6,045 nucleotides of DNA from a bacterium (GTDB lineage Bacteria > Vulcanimicrobiota > Xenobia > Xenobiales > Xenobiaceae). This document shows positions 1 to 4,742 of this stretch, piece by piece. The position numbers and the translations under genes were made by a program. Location of the stretch: contig JAFSXO010000059.1 of NCBI GenBank assembly GCA_017444045.1, positions 1 to 6,045 on the forward strand, read 5' to 3'. Each line of letters begins with the position of its first letter. Position 1 is the stretch's first letter. The notes under the pieces were generated by a model, which was given only the letters and a program-made list of their open reading frames with translations, did no database searches and was not told where the DNA came from.

Positions 1-575
1 AAAGGCTGCTCCAGGGGCAAGAGTTTCACCACTGCGGCCAGCATTACCGCCTGGAAAAGACCAGGCTGTACACCCTGCCCGCCGCTCCGCCGCCTATAGC
101 CGTGGCCACATCAGGGCCATATATGAGCAAAAAAATAGGAGAGCTAGGCTTGAGCCTGCTCACCGTAAAGGCAGAGCGAGACAAGATGCAGGGCTTGCTG
201 GAGCGCTTTGCCCAGGGCTTAAATACCTGCGGCAGCGCTTCGGAACAGGCGAAACGGTGGTTGCAGATGCATGTTTCCTGGGCCGATGATTACGGCACAG
301 CCTGCGAGAACGCCCTGCGCGAGTGGCCCAATGGGGCTATGAATTTCCCCAAGGCGGACATACGCTATCCCCAGGTGCTGGCAGATATCGCCCGCTCGGT
401 AAGGATAGAAGATTTTGCCAGCCGCGTACTGATAGCGACAGACGCCGAGGACTACCGCCGCGCCCTGCAGGAGGCCGAGGGATTGGGGTTCGATACGGTG
501 TTTATCCACAATGTGGGGCGCAACCAGGCGGAGTTTATGCGCTTTGCCGCCAGCGAGAGCCTGCTGGAACAATAG
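1..575 (+). CDS. F420-dependent LLM-class oxidoreductase, G6PDH-like family (5' partial)
   Basis: The reading frame (first full codon at base 3) is open from the window edge to TAG at 573-575, so about 190 C-terminal residues of a protein normally near 320 are visible. Seen: a TRLYTLPAAPPPIAVATSGP segment, then WADDYGTACENALREWPNGA, and a closing GFDTVFIHNVGRNQAEFMRFA. These match in order the conserved C-terminal half of the G6PDH-like F420 family of luciferase-like monooxygenases, a TIM barrel that binds the deazaflavin F420. The final HNVG segment belongs to the last barrel strand and helix. The substrate cannot be told from this part; members of the family are not all glucose-6-phosphate dehydrogenases. 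A GTG at 102 could be taken for a start, but the homology continues upstream of it, so it is internal. There is no co-oriented partner in view: a palindrome and a toxin locus follow. Family assignment is from recalled family sequence and is fairly sure; the cofactor is inferred. Confidence 0.85.
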   Translation, partial: RLLQGQEFHHCGQHYRLEKTRLYTLPAAPPPIAVATSGPYMSKKIGELGLSLLTVKAERDKMQGLLERFAQGLNTCGSASEQAKRWLQMHVSWADDYGTACENALREWPNGAMNFPKADIRYPQVLADIARSVRIEDFASRVLIATDAEDYRRALQEAEGLGFDTVFIHNVGRNQAEFMRFAASESLLEQ

Positions 576-603
576 ACTATTAGGATCGTCAAACGTGTAT
601 CGC

Positions 604-655
604 ATATAACTCCTCTTTTTTGAATCATTAATGATTCAAAAAAGAGGAGTTATAT
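604..655. repeat. Perfect 52-bp palindrome
   Basis: Bases 604-629 are exactly the reverse complement of 630-655, with no spacer: 26-bp arms ending in a central AATCATTAATGATT. Each arm contains a run of six T (616-621) or six A (638-643). It lies 28 bases after the oxidoreductase stop and just before the toxin promoter, so a two-way transcription terminator or barrier is the obvious role. It is not a textbook terminator: on either strand the T run lies in the first arm and the A run in the second, and the bases after the hairpin (TTAAAATTTG on +) form only a weak U tract. A replication or recombination scar is possible. Confidence 0.8.
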
Positions 656-691
656 TTAAAATTTGCTATATTTTTGAATTTTAATCAATCA

Positions 692-720
692 TTGCCAATA
701 TATCAGTACTATGATATAAC
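692..720 (+). promoter_or_regulatory. Predicted sigma-A promoter of the toxin mRNA
   Basis: TTGCCA at 692-697 and TATAAC at 715-720 are separated by exactly 17 bases, which puts the likely transcript start near 727. The transcript would then begin with AAGTGCTGCC, almost the same 5' end as predicted for the antisense RNA (AAGTGCTACC). Two independent promoter predictions landing on the same 5' sequence supports both. Confidence 0.65.
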
Positions 721-829
721 ATATTCAAGTGCTGCCAGATACGGAAGCGGTTAGCCCTCGGAACGTCTCTAACACGTGAAAGGGCTTTTGTGGATCCTTC
801 ACTTGATGCCCCGAAAGGGAGACTGAGAG

Positions 830-835
830 AGGAGG
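830..835 (+). promoter_or_regulatory. Strong Shine-Dalgarno site of the toxin peptide
   Basis: AGGAGG, the full consensus, lies 8 bases before the ATG at 844. It is what fixes this start for a gene too short to call by coding statistics. The upstream leader (about 727-829) can also form a small hairpin between GTGAA (776-780) and TTCAC (798-802), extended by GG/CC with one bulged A; such leader structure is common in toxin mRNAs of this kind. Confidence 0.75.
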
Positions 836-843
836 GCTTGTCG

Positions 844-951
844 ATGCTGACAATTGAAGGTCTCATTGCAGTTCTTAGCTTATGCTTGGGCTGTTTTAGC
901 GCCGGATATATGATCGGTCGCCGAGATAGCAATAGTTCACAAAATAAATAA
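844..951 (+). CDS. Putative holin-like toxin (Hol-Tox family), type I toxin peptide
   Basis: A 35-residue peptide. Seen: MLTIEGLIAVLSLCLGCFSAGYMIG, then a short basic and polar tail RRDSNSSQNK. It is one hydrophobic membrane-spanning segment (about residues 3-25) with charged residues after it, the layout of the holin-like toxin family of Firmicutes, which resembles the Fst/TxpA type I toxins. Such peptides insert in the cytoplasmic membrane; for this copy toxicity is inferred. The consensus AGGAGG site, the predicted promoter upstream, the hairpin overlapping the stop codon and the convergent antisense RNA all fit a type I toxin-antitoxin unit. The peptide is not part of a phage lysis cassette here: there is no endolysin or other phage gene in the window. 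Confidence 0.82.
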   Translation: MLTIEGLIAVLSLCLGCFSAGYMIGRRDSNSSQNK

Positions 952-1021
952 CCGCCCCAATGCCTAAGGTCGCGGTTATTTACTAACTAACACCGAGGGC
1001 TAACCGTTTCCGGTAGCACTT
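940..1021 (-). ncRNA. Predicted antisense antitoxin RNA, about 80 nt
   Basis: On the - strand a strong promoter (1056-1028) should start a transcript near 1021. It runs through the right-hand inverted repeat copy and into the GCGGTTATTT hairpin, ending in ATTTTGTG around 940. The RNA is complementary to the 3' end of the toxin mRNA from the last toxin codons onward, and it shares its 5' sequence with that mRNA. This is the convergent arrangement of two RNAs meeting at a shared terminator, as in the Enterococcus par (fst) loci. No coding sequence is needed to explain it: the - strand reading frame here is only a shadow. The RNA itself is inferred; the promoter and hairpin are visible. Confidence 0.65.
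946..981. terminator. Bidirectional hairpin shared by toxin mRNA and antisense RNA
   Basis: AAATAACCGC at 946-955 is the exact reverse complement of GCGGTTATTT at 972-981: a 10-bp stem with a 16-base loop. The stem ends in T on both strands (GGTTATTTACTAA on +, GGTTATTTATTTT on -), so it can stop transcription in both directions; the - side has the better U tract. The left arm overlaps the last toxin codon and its stop. Confidence 0.72.
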
Positions 1022-1027
1022 TCTTAT

Positions 1028-1056
1028 TATATAGCACTAAGCTGCAACGCTGTCAA
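1028..1056 (-). promoter_or_regulatory. Strong sigma-A promoter for the antisense RNA
   Basis: Read on the - strand: TTGACA (1056-1051, perfect -35), 17-base spacer, then TATATA (1033-1028), preceded by TGC, an extended -10. An overlapping TATAAT (1031-1026) is also there at a longer spacing. It is clearly better than the toxin promoter, as expected if the antitoxin RNA must be in excess. Confidence 0.8.
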
Positions 1057-1179
1057 ATATTCCGATAAAGGCTTATTGCACCTATAACCATCAGCACCAG
1101 CTTGCTCAATAACATTGCTGTTTTAATAAAGGGTTACCGTCCGCAAAACGAAAAAGCCAGTAAAAGCCTTACGAACAAC

Positions 1180-1185
1180 AGGAGA
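1180..1185 (+). promoter_or_regulatory. Shine-Dalgarno site that fixes the TTG start of the serine hydrolase
   Basis: AGGAGA lies 8 bases before TTG at 1194. No ATG with a comparable site lies nearby, and the TTG opens a well-formed signal sequence, so the unusual start is preferred. I see no convincing promoter between the antisense-RNA promoter and this site. Confidence 0.7.
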
Positions 1186-1193
1186 CCATTGCC

Positions 1194-2627
1194 TTGAACA
1201 GCAAAATAAGCATCATTATTTCGTTGCTGGCAATAAGCATCGCCTGTAGCGGATTGTTTTCTACGGAGCCATATATGATTGTTGGGGCAAGATCAGATAT
1301 AAAAGACCAGGCAGCGCTTAGCCAGGAGCAAATAACGGCCCTGGATCGAGAACTAGCCGCCATGATCGGCGATACCGGCACCAAAGTCCCAGGATTAGGC
1401 GTCATCGTATTCCGAAACGGAAGAGAAGCGTACAGCTGCTTTCTAGGTGCCAGCCGCATCAGCGGCAAGGACGGTTCTCCAAACCAGCCCTTCACCAGAG
1501 ACAGCCGTTTCCGCGCCGCTTCTGTGTCCAAGCAGTTCACGGTCTTTACCCTAATGCAGCTCAGCGAGCAGGGAAGAATTGATTTAGATGCCGATGGGAG
1601 CAAATACCTGGGCTTTACCCTGCGCAATCCCCACTACCCCGATATCCCCATCACAGCGCGAATGCTGGCCTCGCATACATCATCTATTCGGGACGGACGC
1701 GTATACAGCATTCCGCCCCAGATGAGCGTAACTGAATTCTTCGACCCCGCCGGACAATTCTACGAAGGCGGAGCCCATTTCGCACCGCAGGAAGAGAAGC
1801 CCGGAGAATACTTCACTTATTCTAACCTAAATTACGGACTTTTGGGCACGATCATCGAGGCCGTAACTGGGGAGCGCTTCGACCTCTGCCAAAAGCGCCA
1901 CATTCTGCAGCAGCTGTCCATTGGGGGCGACTATGTGCCGGGCAATTTCAGCTCCCAGAAATTCCAGAAGCTGGGTACTGTCTACCAGAAGAAGGACGCC
2001 TCCGGAAAATGGGACGAAAACGGCCCCTGGTATGGCAAAGCCGACGATTACCAAGGGAATCAGCCCCAAGCCGACACCATAATCCTGCAGAACCCGTACG
2101 CCGAAGAGGTACAGGATACGTACAGTCTGGAAGGTTACCGCCCAGGCTCAAACGCCACCATGCTGTCGCCGGCCGGAGGCCTGCGCATTTCAACAGAAGA
2201 GCTATCCCACGCGCTTTTAATGCTCATACACGATGGCATATACAATGGCCAACGGGTTCTGTCTCCGGCCTCTGTCAAGGAAATGCTGGCCAGGCAATGG
2301 ACATACTCTGAAACGCATAAAAACGGCAATAATTACGGCGGATCGCTTCTCTCCTACGGACTTGGCCTATATCAGATAGACGGAAACAGCAGGGCGCGTT
2401 TCTGCCGCGACAAGAAGCTCGATTTCGTAGGCCATACCGGAGAGGCATTTGGTCTGCTTTCCTCCTGCTTCTTTCGCCCAGGCACCGGCGACGGTTTTGT
2501 CTATATTCTGAACGGTACCGCCCTGGAGATAGATGAGGATAAGCGCAGCTTGGGAAAATTCAGCAGCAATTACATTTGGGAGGAGAATCTGACCGACGCC
2601 ATCTGCCGCATATGCTTTACCGAATAG
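1194..2627 (+). CDS. Exported serine hydrolase, beta-lactamase / penicillin-binding-protein-like, probable lipoprotein
   Basis: 477 residues from a TTG start. Residues 1-20 form a signal sequence (NSK, then a hydrophobic run) ending in SIAC, which fits a permissive lipobox with Cys18 as lipid anchor; the Ser at -3 is not typical, so cleavage as an ordinary secreted protein is possible. The catalytic set of the serine beta-lactamase-like family is complete: SVSK (Ser110 nucleophile, Lys113), YSN (Tyr209, Asn211) and HTG (414-416) in place of KTG. LASHTSSI (158-165) and SPAGGLRIS (325-333) are further family marks. The stretch from YSN to HTG is about 205 residues, some 40 longer than in a classical AmpC as I recall it; the extra length seems to lie around 255-315, a Tyr/Asp/Gln-rich segment. 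Such proteins may be peptidases, esterases or D-Ala-peptide hydrolases; a role as a resistance enzyme is not implied. It stands alone, and its 3' end faces kptA across 19 bases. Confidence 0.88.
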   Translation: MNSKISIIISLLAISIACSGLFSTEPYMIVGARSDIKDQAALSQEQITALDRELAAMIGDTGTKVPGLGVIVFRNGREAYSCFLGASRISGKDGSPNQPFTRDSRFRAASVSKQFTVFTLMQLSEQGRIDLDADGSKYLGFTLRNPHYPDIPITARMLASHTSSIRDGRVYSIPPQMSVTEFFDPAGQFYEGGAHFAPQEEKPGEYFTYSNLNYGLLGTIIEAVTGERFDLCQKRHILQQLSIGGDYVPGNFSSQKFQKLGTVYQKKDASGKWDENGPWYGKADDYQGNQPQADTIILQNPYAEEVQDTYSLEGYRPGSNATMLSPAGGLRISTEELSHALLMLIHDGIYNGQRVLSPASVKEMLARQWTYSETHKNGNNYGGSLLSYGLGLYQIDGNSRARFCRDKKLDFVGHTGEAFGLLSSCFFRPGTGDGFVYILNGTALEIDEDKRSLGKFSSNYIWEENLTDAICRICFTE

Positions 2628-2632
2628 CCGTA

Positions 2633-2658
2633 CGCTGCGCAGCGCTTCACAGCGAAGC
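2633..2658. terminator. Hairpins between convergent gene ends, possible terminator
   Basis: Two small dyads lie where the serine hydrolase and kptA end face to face: the 12-bp palindrome CGCTGCGCAGCG (2633-2644) and GCTTC / GAAGC (2644-2648 with 2654-2658), the latter inside the last kptA codons. Neither has a T run after it, so function as an intrinsic terminator is uncertain; they may simply block read-through. Confidence 0.35.
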
Positions 2659-3192
2659 CAGCTTCTCTAAATACAGCACAGGTACCGCTTTCGTAAGCCA
2701 GACTCCATTGACCGACCTATAAAACTTATGTCCGTCCGCCGCCATAACTCCAGAAGCTACACGATAGACTACAGGCCGGCCATGCCGAGTCCCCACCTGC
2801 TTAGCGGTCTGGATATCAGCAGAGAGATGCACATACAGGCGGCTTTTAGGCAGCAGTCCCTTTCTGTCGATAGATTCGACATATTTTTCTCCAGTACCAT
2901 GATACAGGTACTGCGGAGGCTGCAGCTCCTCTAACTCAACATCGACGGGAATAGAATGGCCCTGATTGGCGCGTATCAGGGTTTTATCGTCATTAAAGGA
3001 GTAGCGCTGCTTGGAATCGCTGCGCACTATCTCTTCCAAATCGGGCATAGTTAAATGATGTGTCCGATTAATACCTGCTATCAGCTCGTCGACATTGGCC
3101 CAGCCATGCTCATCGAGGGTGATGCCTATCTCCTCCGGACGATGGCGCAGAATTAAAGCTATAAACTTGCTGACTTCATTTTTATTAGACAT
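2647..3192 (-). CDS. kptA: RNA 2'-phosphotransferase, Tpt1/KptA family
   Basis: 181 residues, full length for the bacterial family. KptA/Tpt1 removes an internal 2'-phosphate from RNA by transferring it to NAD+, giving ADP-ribose 1'',2''-cyclic phosphate and nicotinamide; it is cytoplasmic. Seen: an N-terminal winged-helix-like lobe with LRHRP (Arg16-His17), DEHGWANVDEL (27-37), KQRYSF (Arg63) and RANQGHS (74-80), then the NAD-binding lobe with YLYHGT (95-100), SRLYVHLS (Arg118), VGTRHGRPVVY (133-143) and VWLTKAVP (164-171). Arg16, His17, Arg63 and Arg118 correspond to the Arg-His-Arg-Arg catalytic set known in Tpt1, so the enzyme looks active. The ATG overlaps the stop of the macrodomain gene by 8 bases and its own ribosome site is poor (GGTGGG), so translation is probably coupled. 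Its substrate in bacteria, which lack yeast-type tRNA splicing, is an open question. Confidence 0.93.
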   Translation of the reverse strand: MSNKNEVSKFIALILRHRPEEIGITLDEHGWANVDELIAGINRTHHLTMPDLEEIVRSDSKQRYSFNDDKTLIRANQGHSIPVDVELEELQPPQYLYHGTGEKYVESIDRKGLLPKSRLYVHLSADIQTAKQVGTRHGRPVVYRVASGVMAADGHKFYRSVNGVWLTKAVPVLYLEKLASL

Positions 3193-3679
3193 GACCCACC
3201 ATGACTTCGTAATCTCTCTTATCGTAAATCACCAAATACACATCCAAATCGCGATCTTCTTTCAAGAATTTGGTGATCGTCTCTTTGGCCACGCGCACAG
3301 CCTGATCCTTGGGATAGCCGTACACGCCGGCAGAGATCAGGGGAAAGGCCACGCTGGAGCAGCCGTTTTCCGCCGCCAGCTGCAAAGAGCGCCGATAGCA
3401 TGAGGTCAGCAGAGCTTCCTCGCCATAGCCTCCGCCCTCCCAGATCGGACCCACGGTGTGTATTACGTGCTTACAGGGAAGCCTGTATGCACCGGTGATT
3501 TTGGCATCGCCAGTATCGCAGCCGTTGAGAGTAGCGCACTCCTTAACCAGCTCCGGCCCAGCGGCGCGATGAATACAACCGTCAACTCCCCCGCCGCCCA
3601 GCAGGCTATTGTTCGCTGCATTGACGATAGCGTCAACCTTCATTTCGGTGATATCACCTTGGACTATTGAAAACGGCAT
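3185..3679 (-). CDS. Macrodomain protein, O-acetyl-ADP-ribose deacetylase-like (MacroD/YmdB type)
   Basis: 164 residues, a single macrodomain and nothing else. Seen: QGDIT (7-11), VDAIVNAANNSLLGGGGVDG (15-34), IHRAAGP (36-42), GDAKITGAYRLP (57-68), VIHTVGPIW (72-80) and FPLISAGVYGYP (112-123). Asn20 and Asp33 match the catalytic pair of MacroD1/YmdB-type enzymes, which hydrolyse O-acetyl-ADP-ribose and remove ADP-ribose from acidic residues; the SAGVYGYP loop binds the diphosphate. The start has GAGGA (3688-3684) at a short 4-base spacing. It is the first gene of a two-gene unit with kptA, overlapping it by 8 bases. That context suggests its natural ligand may be the ADP-ribose phosphate released by KptA; in yeast a macrodomain protein (Poa1) dephosphorylates ADP-ribose 1''-phosphate. 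The fold and family are certain, the substrate is inferred. Confidence 0.93.
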   Translation of the reverse strand: MPFSIVQGDITEMKVDAIVNAANNSLLGGGGVDGCIHRAAGPELVKECATLNGCDTGDAKITGAYRLPCKHVIHTVGPIWEGGGYGEEALLTSCYRRSLQLAAENGCSSVAFPLISAGVYGYPKDQAVRVAKETITKFLKEDRDLDVYLVIYDKRDYEVMVGHV

Positions 3680-3707
3680 ATTATCCTCACATTATTAATT
3701 ATTACAT

Positions 3708-3734
3708 CTGTAACTTCTTTATTGCTTGTTACAG
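3708..3734. promoter_or_regulatory. Dyad-symmetric site upstream of the macrodomain-kptA operon, candidate operator
   Basis: CTGTAAC (3708-3714) and GTTACAG (3728-3734) are perfect inverted 7-base arms with a 13-base AT-rich spacer, so the half-sites sit 20 bases centre to centre, two helical turns. This fits a dimeric repressor touching one face. It lies 29-55 bases before the macrodomain start, in the expected promoter zone, but I cannot place a clear -35/-10 pair, and the regulator is unknown. Confidence 0.4.
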
Positions 3735-3766
3735 CGCTGGCTTAATTGCGCAGCACCCGCCTCCAG

Positions 3767-3786
3767 AGCTGACATTGTTGCCAGCT
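3767..3786. terminator. Small hairpin after the 109-residue gene
   Basis: AGCTGACA (3767-3774) and TGCCAGCT (3779-3786) form an 8-bp stem, with one mismatch that becomes a G.U pair in - strand RNA, around a 4-base loop. It begins 4 bases beyond the - strand stop at 3791-3793. There is no T run after it, so it may be a weak terminator or an RNA-end stabiliser rather than a strong stop. Confidence 0.35.
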
Positions 3787-3790
3787 ATCT

Positions 3791-4120
3791 TTAATAAAAA
3801 GCGATCTTTTGAAAGACGATATCAGCTTCTTTCAGAGCATTCTCAAAGGCAAACCTGCCCGCGAAAGTATCGAGGCCATGCTCCTCGATGAACGCCCGAA
3901 ACGCTTCACTTTCCTCAGCGCCGCCTAAATGTTCATCACGGAATCTTTTCCAGTCAGCGGCCAGCAGTTCATAATGAAAGTCATCGGCCAGCTCGTAATC
4001 GACAACTACCCCCACAAGCTCTCCGCTTACGCTATAAACATGGCGATAATAAACAGGACCAGATATGGCGATGCGATCGCCAAACCGACACCCATTTTTG
4101 CGCCACTCATCACTGTGCAT
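3791..4120 (-). CDS. Unrecognised acidic 109-residue protein
   Basis: I do not recognise the family. The protein is soluble-looking, with no signal sequence or membrane segment. Residues 1-45 look beta-rich (DRIAISGPVYYRHVYSVSGE, then LVGVVVDYEL). Residues 46-105 look helical and are rich in Asp and Glu (ADDFHYELLAADWKRFRDEH, GGAEESEAFRAFIEEHGLD, FENALKEADIVFQKI). It ends in IAFY. The ATG is the first possible start, because an in-frame TAG lies 18 bases upstream. The ribosome site is weak (AGGA at 4137-4134, 13 bases away), but an extended -10 promoter 36 bases upstream supports a real gene. It lies on the same strand as the macrodomain-kptA pair, 111 bases ahead of it, and could be co-transcribed. 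Any functional link is only by neighbourhood. Confidence 0.65.
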   Translation of the reverse strand: MHSDEWRKNGCRFGDRIAISGPVYYRHVYSVSGELVGVVVDYELADDFHYELLAADWKRFRDEHLGGAEESEAFRAFIEEHGLDTFAGRFAFENALKEADIVFQKIAFY

Positions 4121-4155
4121 ACTTGCGCACCCGTCCTATGCAAAAAAACGGATAT

Positions 4156-4164
4156 ATTATACCA
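4156..4164 (-). promoter_or_regulatory. Extended -10 promoter for the 109-residue gene
   Basis: Read on the - strand, TGG directly precedes a perfect TATAAT (4161-4156), the TGnTATAAT extended -10 form. No good -35 box is seen at 16-18 bases, which such promoters tolerate. Transcription would start near 4149, leaving a leader of about 29 bases. Confidence 0.6.
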
Positions 4165-4190
4165 GAATTATGAGAAGAAATATAACATGA

Positions 4191-4632
4191 ATCAGCGAGA
4201 TGCTATCTCACGCCAGCCTTGTAAATGCCAAGGACAAACAGCAGAAGGAGACGGTGTTCACCAAGTCTCACTACGAAAAGCTGCGCAAAGTGTATTCGAT
4301 TTGGGTGTGCACCGAGGTGCCGAAGTATTACCAGAATACAATTATGGCCTATAGTATGGCGGAGAGAAGTTATTTTGGCAACGCTCCAGCTGAGCCAGAG
4401 AACTACGATCTTTTATCTGTGGTAATGATCGGCCTCGGCGATTCTAAAGTTTGGTAAAAAAGAGCCTTGAGCAAGGCCGCAGCGAGGCATCGAACAGGGC
4501 CGCAACGAGGGTGTTTTGACTTCTATCCGCAGCCTTATGCAGAAAATGAGCTGGACGGCAACTGAAGCCATGGATGCATTAGACATACCGGACAATGAAC
4601 GGCAAAAGTATATAGAGGCGCTGGCAAAGTAA
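4191..4632 (+). pseudogene. Decayed Rpn-family nuclease / PD-(D/E)XK transposase-like gene
   Basis: Three reading frames carry successive pieces of one family. Frame one (about 4191-4457) reads KSHYEKLRKVYSIWVCTEVP, YYQNTIMAYSMAE, and YDLLSVVMIGLGD before a stop at 4455-4457. A second frame gives LEQGRSE (4466-4486). A third gives GIEQGRNEGVLTSIRSLMQK, MSWTATEAMDALDIP and IEALAK, ending at TAA 4630-4632. Restoring one G near 4486 joins the last two into LEQGRSEGIEQGRNEG, the usual E/Q/G-rich tail of these proteins. Between GLGD and that tail, some dozens of residues usual for the family are missing, so there is also an internal deletion, and the catalytic N-terminal half is absent upstream of an in-frame TGA at 4188-4190. 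The remnant is not functional. Rpn proteins promote recombination and are often multi-copy; this looks like a relic of one. Confidence 0.82.
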
Positions 4633-4681
4633 GCATTTTTACACTGGTGCCAGTATAAGACATTCCCGATTCAAAATGCGC

Positions 4682-4712
4682 AAAAAAAAGGCGCCCATAC
4701 ATAACAGGCGCC
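4682..4712 (-). terminator. Rho-independent terminator of the large lipoprotein gene
   Basis: On the - strand GGCGCC (4712-4707) pairs with GGCGCC (4695-4690) around an 11-base loop, followed at once by eight T (4689-4682). It begins 30 bases after the lipoprotein stop codon. On the + strand the A run precedes the hairpin and no T run follows, so it works in one direction only. Confidence 0.88.
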
Positions 4713-4742
4713 CCGTTAGACAAACTGGATTCGCAGCAGCGG

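Larger units (their letters stand above)
727..1021. repeat. Inverted repeat pair bounding the toxin-antitoxin locus
   Basis: The left copy is about 727-761 and the right copy about 993-1021. The core, CGGTTAGCCCTCGG at 748-761, is exactly complementary to 993-1006. The outer 7 bases AAGTGCT (727-733) pair with 1015-1021. The middle is diverged: the left copy has extra bases between the blocks. Each copy lies at the predicted 5' end of one of the two convergent transcripts, so both RNAs begin with the same sequence. A toxin transcript that reads through the hairpin would carry both copies and could fold its 3' end onto its 5' end. Confidence 0.8.

Noticed and set aside
219..605. 128-residue reading frame on - opposite the oxidoreductase
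   Set aside because: It lies inside a gene with clear family motifs on the + strand and has no ribosome site or recognisable motif of its own.
681..932. 83-residue reading frame on - across the toxin
   Set aside because: It overlaps the toxin and its promoter. The signals on that strand fit a short untranslated RNA ending near 940, not transcription into this frame.
844..951. Toxin peptide as evidence of a prophage
   Set aside because: No endolysin, structural, integrase or other phage gene is visible; the antisense RNA layout fits a stand-alone type I toxin better.
1102..1129. TTGCTC...TAATAA as promoter for the serine hydrolase
   Set aside because: The -10 matches consensus in only about half its positions; too weak to list.
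1169..1627. 152-residue reading frame on - opposite the serine hydrolase start
   Set aside because: It is a shadow of the opposite gene, Ser/Leu-rich without family features.
3095..3403. 102-residue frame on + across the kptA-macrodomain junction
   Set aside because: It covers two well-supported genes on the other strand and has no independent support.
3708..3734. Reading the dyad as a BirA (biotin repressor) site
   Set aside because: The arms resemble but do not match the GTTAAC-type half-sites I recall for BirA, and no biotin gene is nearby.
4225..4425. Alternative + strand frames over the Rpn remnant
   Set aside because: Only the frame with KVYSIWVC and YDLLSVVMI resembles a protein family; the others are Arg/Cys-rich frameshift products.
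4633..4679. Inverted repeat GCATTTT / AAAATGC next to the Rpn remnant as an insertion-sequence end
   Set aside because: Only 7 bp and AT-rich, no matching copy at the other side of the remnant and no target duplication seen.
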